Source of the DNA: Pseudoscleropodium purum
Taxonomy: Eukaryota > Streptophyta > Bryopsida > Hypnales > Brachytheciaceae
Reading direction: 5' to 3'
DNA length: 64,000 bases
NCBI GenBank assembly: GCA_963969395.1
Contig: OZ017803.1
Coordinates: forward strand, 3,844,001-3,908,000
A model generated the notes under the pieces. It ran no database searches, was not told the origin of the DNA, and was given only the letters and a program-made list of their open reading frames with translations. Each line of letters starts with the position of its first letter. Position 1 is the stretch's first letter. This document shows positions 59,659-64,000 of the stretch, one piece after another. The translations under genes were made by a program, and so were the position numbers.

Positions 59659-62415
59659 TATGTAAAAAGTAAGAAAATATATATAAATTGGAAAAAATAA
59701 TAATAAATTAAAAATGAGCTTGAATTTTTAGAAAACTATGATATTTGATGAAAATAGGAGCATAGTTTTTTCATATTTGATTTGAATATGAAGATTGATA
59801 TTTTTGAATAGCATAAAAGAAGAAAATATATTACATATATAAGAAAATAAATGATTTGCAAAATCTTTATATTTCAATTTTGGAGGTTGTTATATGGTTA
59901 GTACAAGCCTTGGCCACTCAATGCCAAGTTGATGTTGACACTTGCATTTCCTTCAGCATTGTCTACAACATGCCTTGTATTGGTTTGAAGTTCACCACCA
60001 CTACCATTACTACAAATTCCTAACACAATCCATGAAGTTCTCATGTTTGGATCAACATGATCCATGTCTGCCCAACTACTATGACGATCTGTAGTATACA
60101 TGTTTGCAATTGATTATTTTCCTCTATTAAAAGCACCTGCACCTCTTTCTACATGAGCCATTACATTCCTTATGTCCCCAATAGAAGAGATATTGGAAAT
60201 TGAATTAGAAACCTACTATGCCCACCATTGCTTCTAGCACCTAAATTCTCTTCTCGACAGACACTTACATTCACATTTAAACTATTGTCATTTCCACCCG
60301 CCGGTTGTGTACTTCTCCCATGTTCAAAATCCCAGCTCCAACCTCCATGAGAACTTACAGAAGAGGCACAACTATTTCTCCCACCTAATTGTGCATTGTT
60401 TTTATTATGGTGTCCACTACTCCTAGCTTCCATTTCCCAATTCCAACCCCTAGGACCTACTTGTGGCAATCCAATATTTCCAACCTCCAAATTTTAATTA
60501 AAAATTCTTCCATCTTTCCTATTGGTACTCCCATGTCCAAAATGAAAATTTCCAACCTCCAAAGTCTCTCCCTCGAATCCCTTACAACATGGACTTAACA
60601 CCAACTTTTTTGTGTATTGTCTAGAGACATAGCACCCAACACTATCTTCACCAAACTCCATGGTGTCGGCAAAGTGCCCTAGCTTATACCTTCTCTTTGA
60701 TCAACAACCAAATGTGTTGGTGTTGCAATGTAGTCTTTGTCCAAATCGTTTCTTTGACCATCTAGAACATTTTGGTAATCGTCTTCTTCATCATTGCTCA
60801 TGGTGGCTTGCCTTTCTCCCATCTATCTGGTCGTCTCTATGCGGTCCCTTTCCTCAACTACCCGGGCTTCTTCAAAGTCCCTAATTTTTGAAATTTGAAT
60901 TGCTTCATCTTTTTTTTTTTTTTTTGGCCTTCTGCCCTATTTTTTGACAAGCTTTCTAATTCTTCCTCTTGTTGTTTGCGCATGAAATCTTGTGCAATTG
61001 GATTCTTCACTTGTAAATTAGGTGTAGTCATCAAAATAAGCAAATTCTGCTCTACAAGAAGTTTTGTCTTTTGAAGAATAGCATTTGCCAAAATTTTAGT
61101 AGCTATTGTTTGAGCATATGCAGCTCCCTCCTGGACTTTATCATTCTTCTGTATAAACTTGGCACCCTTTGTGCCTTGTGGATGATCTTTCAAGATGACA
61201 TTGGATTTTTATACAATACTTGCGCTTCCTTGAGTGCCCCCCTTAGAGTCTTGATTAGAGGAAATGGCCTTTCTTTTGGCAAAGCCAGGTAGCTTCATAG
61301 TAACCCACCCGTTAGTCCAACATAGGTAATCACAAACAAGCACCCAACAATGTTCAAAAGAGAATTTCAAATTCTTTGGATCTTTGGTTCTATACAAATC
61401 CTTTGCTAAAAGGATGATTTTAGCAAGATCTGTGTCAGTCGGCTTCAACCTCTTAATTGCTAAGTGAACTAAAATGAATTTTCCAACGTCATGTTTAATT
61501 TGCTCCCACTTAGTTTCTAGTGCCCATAATGGTCTTTCATCACAAGTCCTATTTTCTTCATAATGTGCCCAAATGCATTGCCAAAAAACATCAAATTTTT
61601 GTTGATTACCTATGACTTGATCCTAACTCATAGCAAGAATGCTCCTAGTAAGTTGTTCTTCTTTGCAACAAAACTCTTCTTTTTTGTTGCAGCAAATGCA
61701 GCACCTCGCCTTCCTATAGTTGAGCGTTGAGATACACTTGCTTTGGACCTACAGCCATGCCCCTGAGGTTGGAAAGGTGTAGAAATTTTAGGTTCTAAAA
61801 TTAGATTTTGAGCTCTAGAATTACCCCTCTTTCCCTCACTATTTTTTGGATCCTTGTTTTGAGCATTCCTACATTTACTATAGTCTACACTACATCCACC
61901 TTCACTACCTCGCCCTCATCCAAATAACCCTAAAAAATTATTGCCGCGGCAGTGTTGGTGATGTCCTTGCCCAAGACCTTTTTGCCCTCCATTGTTGTTG
62001 AAACTTTGCTAGCTTCCATCATTGTGCTCAAACCCTACAAACTTCCGCTCTCCTCTATTGCTAAGCTCTCTCCCTTCATCATACCCTTGCCTTCTTGTGT
62101 ATCGTGTATTTGCTCTTGCGGGCTCTCTCTTTTAGAATATCCCAAATTATCTCATTTTCATCGCCAAGACTTGGCGATGTTACTCTAAAGCTTCTATTGT
62201 TACGATCAAAACTCTCATGTTCATGTGTTAGCCTCTCATGCCCCATCATTGTGTTCACTAGCTAACAAGGCCAAAGAATATAAAAGCACGACAAAATGAA
62301 AACTGACACCTTAAATTGTCTAAGTCAAAACGCCTGGAGGGGACGGGGTCCTACGGTTTCTATTGCCCCTTTCAGTATGATCGGGCTCCTTCCTTCTCTT
62401 GCCGAGTGCGTAGTG
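59636..62415 (-). mobile_element. Second-family transposon arm, right copy, with CACTA-type terminus
   Basis: Positions 59,636-62,396 are the inverted, essentially identical copy of 35,688-38,448. Here the homology continues outward for 19 more bases to a tip that reads CACTACGCACTCGGC on the minus strand (GTAGTG at 62,410-62,415). This is the form of CACTA ends, which often carry CACTAC and TGCCGAG motifs. The opposite end of the element could not be found, so no target duplication can be tested (flanking triplet GGA at 62,416-62,418). Confidence 0.75.
60858..61622 (-). pseudogene. Myb/trihelix-like transposon protein, second interrupted copy
   Basis: Inverted copy of the pseudogene at 36,462-37,226, with the same frame, the same internal stop (61,209-61,211) and the same length. 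Having the identical disabling stop in both means neither copy can encode the full protein unless the stop is read through. Confidence 0.7.
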
Positions 62416-64000
62416 GGAGGTGTTTTGGAGGCTAGCCACACCCTAGTCTTGGCCAGCCAGCTTTAGAGTCAATGGGTGGCGTTGCTCTGAGTACATCATA
62501 TGGATGATGGACAAATTCTCAAGCCACCGTAAGAGGAAGAATCCAACACATTTTTATAAACTTTGTTGTATTATATTGTATGATATAGGGTGAACTATAT
62601 TGTAGCCAATAGTGGCAAGCGAAACATTGGCAAACTAAATAGTGGCGAACTAAACTATAATGAAGTAAATCAATCAATAATCATTAGGATGGTGGTTCTA
62701 TTGTTAGCTTGTAAGAATAATATAGAGAAGGTAAAGATAGAAGAAATGCATCTATTATAAATGCCCTTTTGATCACAAGTATCCTAAAATTGCTATGATT
62801 ATATATACAACCAAATTGCAGATGGAATGGATTTGACAACAAGTGATTGCACCATATATTCTTCCATACAATCCTATTTTGGTAGAATAAAATATATTGC
62901 AATCATTTATGGCTCACTCTTAGAAAACGGACATATTTTGAACTCTAGATTTTAGTGTCAAATTGTGTAACCATAGCATTATATGAATACATGCAAATGG
63001 GGTTACTTTCTTTGGTGAATATATTTGTGTAATTGATTTCTATTTGCTTAAAGTCAAGAATCTTACAATTGCAGAATATTTTGAGACTAGTCATTCAAAG
63101 TGGGCAAATATTTTTACTTGGTTATGTCAATTTATTGTCTAGCACCTTGATTTTCAATGGTCAAATCCATGAACATTATAGACTACAACTAATATTTTAA
63201 TTTGACCATCTTCTATGAAAAAAATTGATGGCAAAATGAAGGAATTGCTTCATTGATATTTAGTGAGAATGATGGGTAGAGAAGTATGGTCATTTATATA
63301 GTAAAACTCATTGTCCATTGTGAATCCTCAAAGGATGTGGGATAATTTAAAGATGAGGGTTTGACCACTCACTGTCAAAACATATGAATTGTGTCCAAAG
63401 TAGAAAATTTGAACCTCATTTTGGTATAATAAAATAATTTTTTACAAAAGTTTTGAACTTAGAAAACATGTAAAATCAATATAAATTTCATTTCCAAAAA
63501 TACATTTCAATTTTGAGCCTCCAAAAAAAATATGGATAGAATTTATAGACGATGTTTAAAAATGTCCTTTCGAACCTCTACTTGAATTTTGCCTATAGCT
63601 TTTGATTGGAGACTTGAAATTGAATTAAATTTTTGGAGATAAAAGTTGGTTTGATTTTCCACATTAAATTAGTTCAAATTTTCTAAAAAAATATTATTCT
63701 ACTATGCCTAAATGAAGTTTAAAATTCTACTTGGAATACAATTCTTGCTTTTCACTTGAGCTCTCACTAATCCTAATTTACATATCCAACATGGATTATT
63801 TACCTTCAATTGTTTAAATATTTTTTCTTCTCATTTTCCTATACACAATAAATGACTTTTGAAACTCTATGAGAAACTCATGCATAAGGTAGGCCGTACT
63901 AGGGTAGAAAATCTAAGTTAAGTGAACAATAACAAGCTTAATTAGATCAATTTCTAATTACAAATGTTTCATGTAGTGTAGAAATATGATTTATAAACAA
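62416..64000. other. Region right of the CACTA nest, no gene recognised
   Basis: The first 150 bases are of balanced composition, then AT-rich DNA continues to the window end. A 72-codon minus-strand frame (62,684-62,902) has no recognisable domain. Confidence 0.45.

Noticed and set aside
31833..62415. One giant transposon with long terminal inverted repeats (Maverick-like)
   Set aside because: The A/A' and C/C' pairs interleave instead of nesting, no polymerase, integrase or capsid genes are present, and the A' copy has its own CACTA ends and target duplication.

Overview
This 64 kb window is nuclear DNA of a land plant. Its genes carry spliceosomal GT-AG introns, it holds two plant-specific gene families (a LOB-domain transcription factor and a cutin-type glycerol-3-phosphate acyltransferase), and the intergenic DNA is AT-rich and full of DNA-transposon debris. 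The AT-rich repeat landscape and kilobase introns would fit a seed-free plant (bryophyte, lycophyte or fern), but the sequence alone does not settle the clade.

Layout. Positions 1-7,500 are AT-rich and gene-free, with old degenerate repeats, a (TA)n tract and one well-defined 291-bp GC-rich hAT-type MITE (11-bp terminal inverted repeats, 8-bp target duplication). Positions about 7,500-26,900 form the genic island. It holds an LBD gene (plus strand, three exons, 349 aa) and a GPAT4/6/8-like gene (minus strand, three exons, 507 aa). This island also contains at least four short, degenerate tandem arrays (units about 90-180 bp), two of them inside or directly upstream of the GPAT gene. Positions 27,000-31,800 are AT-rich, with two further tandem arrays and a MITE-like inverted repeat.

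Positions 31,833-62,415 are a nest of CACTA (En/Spm-type) DNA transposons. Two diverged 3.8-kb copies of one non-autonomous CACTA family lie in opposite orientation; the right copy has clear CACTA ends and a 3-bp target duplication. A second family is present as two essentially identical 2.76-kb arms, also inverted, at 35,688-38,448 and 59,636-62,396. Each arm carries the same broken gene for a Myb/trihelix-like, NAM-associated transposon protein, and the right arm runs into a CACTA-type terminus. Between them lie a decayed Tnp2-like transposase gene, unrecognised decayed reading frames, a foldback element whose relative sits in GPAT intron 2, and a pair of 316-bp direct repeats.

The two host genes need not act together. 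The LBD protein is a nuclear DNA-binding protein; the GPAT makes monoacylglycerol precursors of cutin or suberin at the ER. No tRNA, rRNA, CRISPR or bacterial-type features were found. The most unusual parts are the interleaved inverted repeats of the CACTA nest, the near-identity of its 2.76-kb arms, and the minisatellite-like duplications around GPAT, one of which copies a splice acceptor region.
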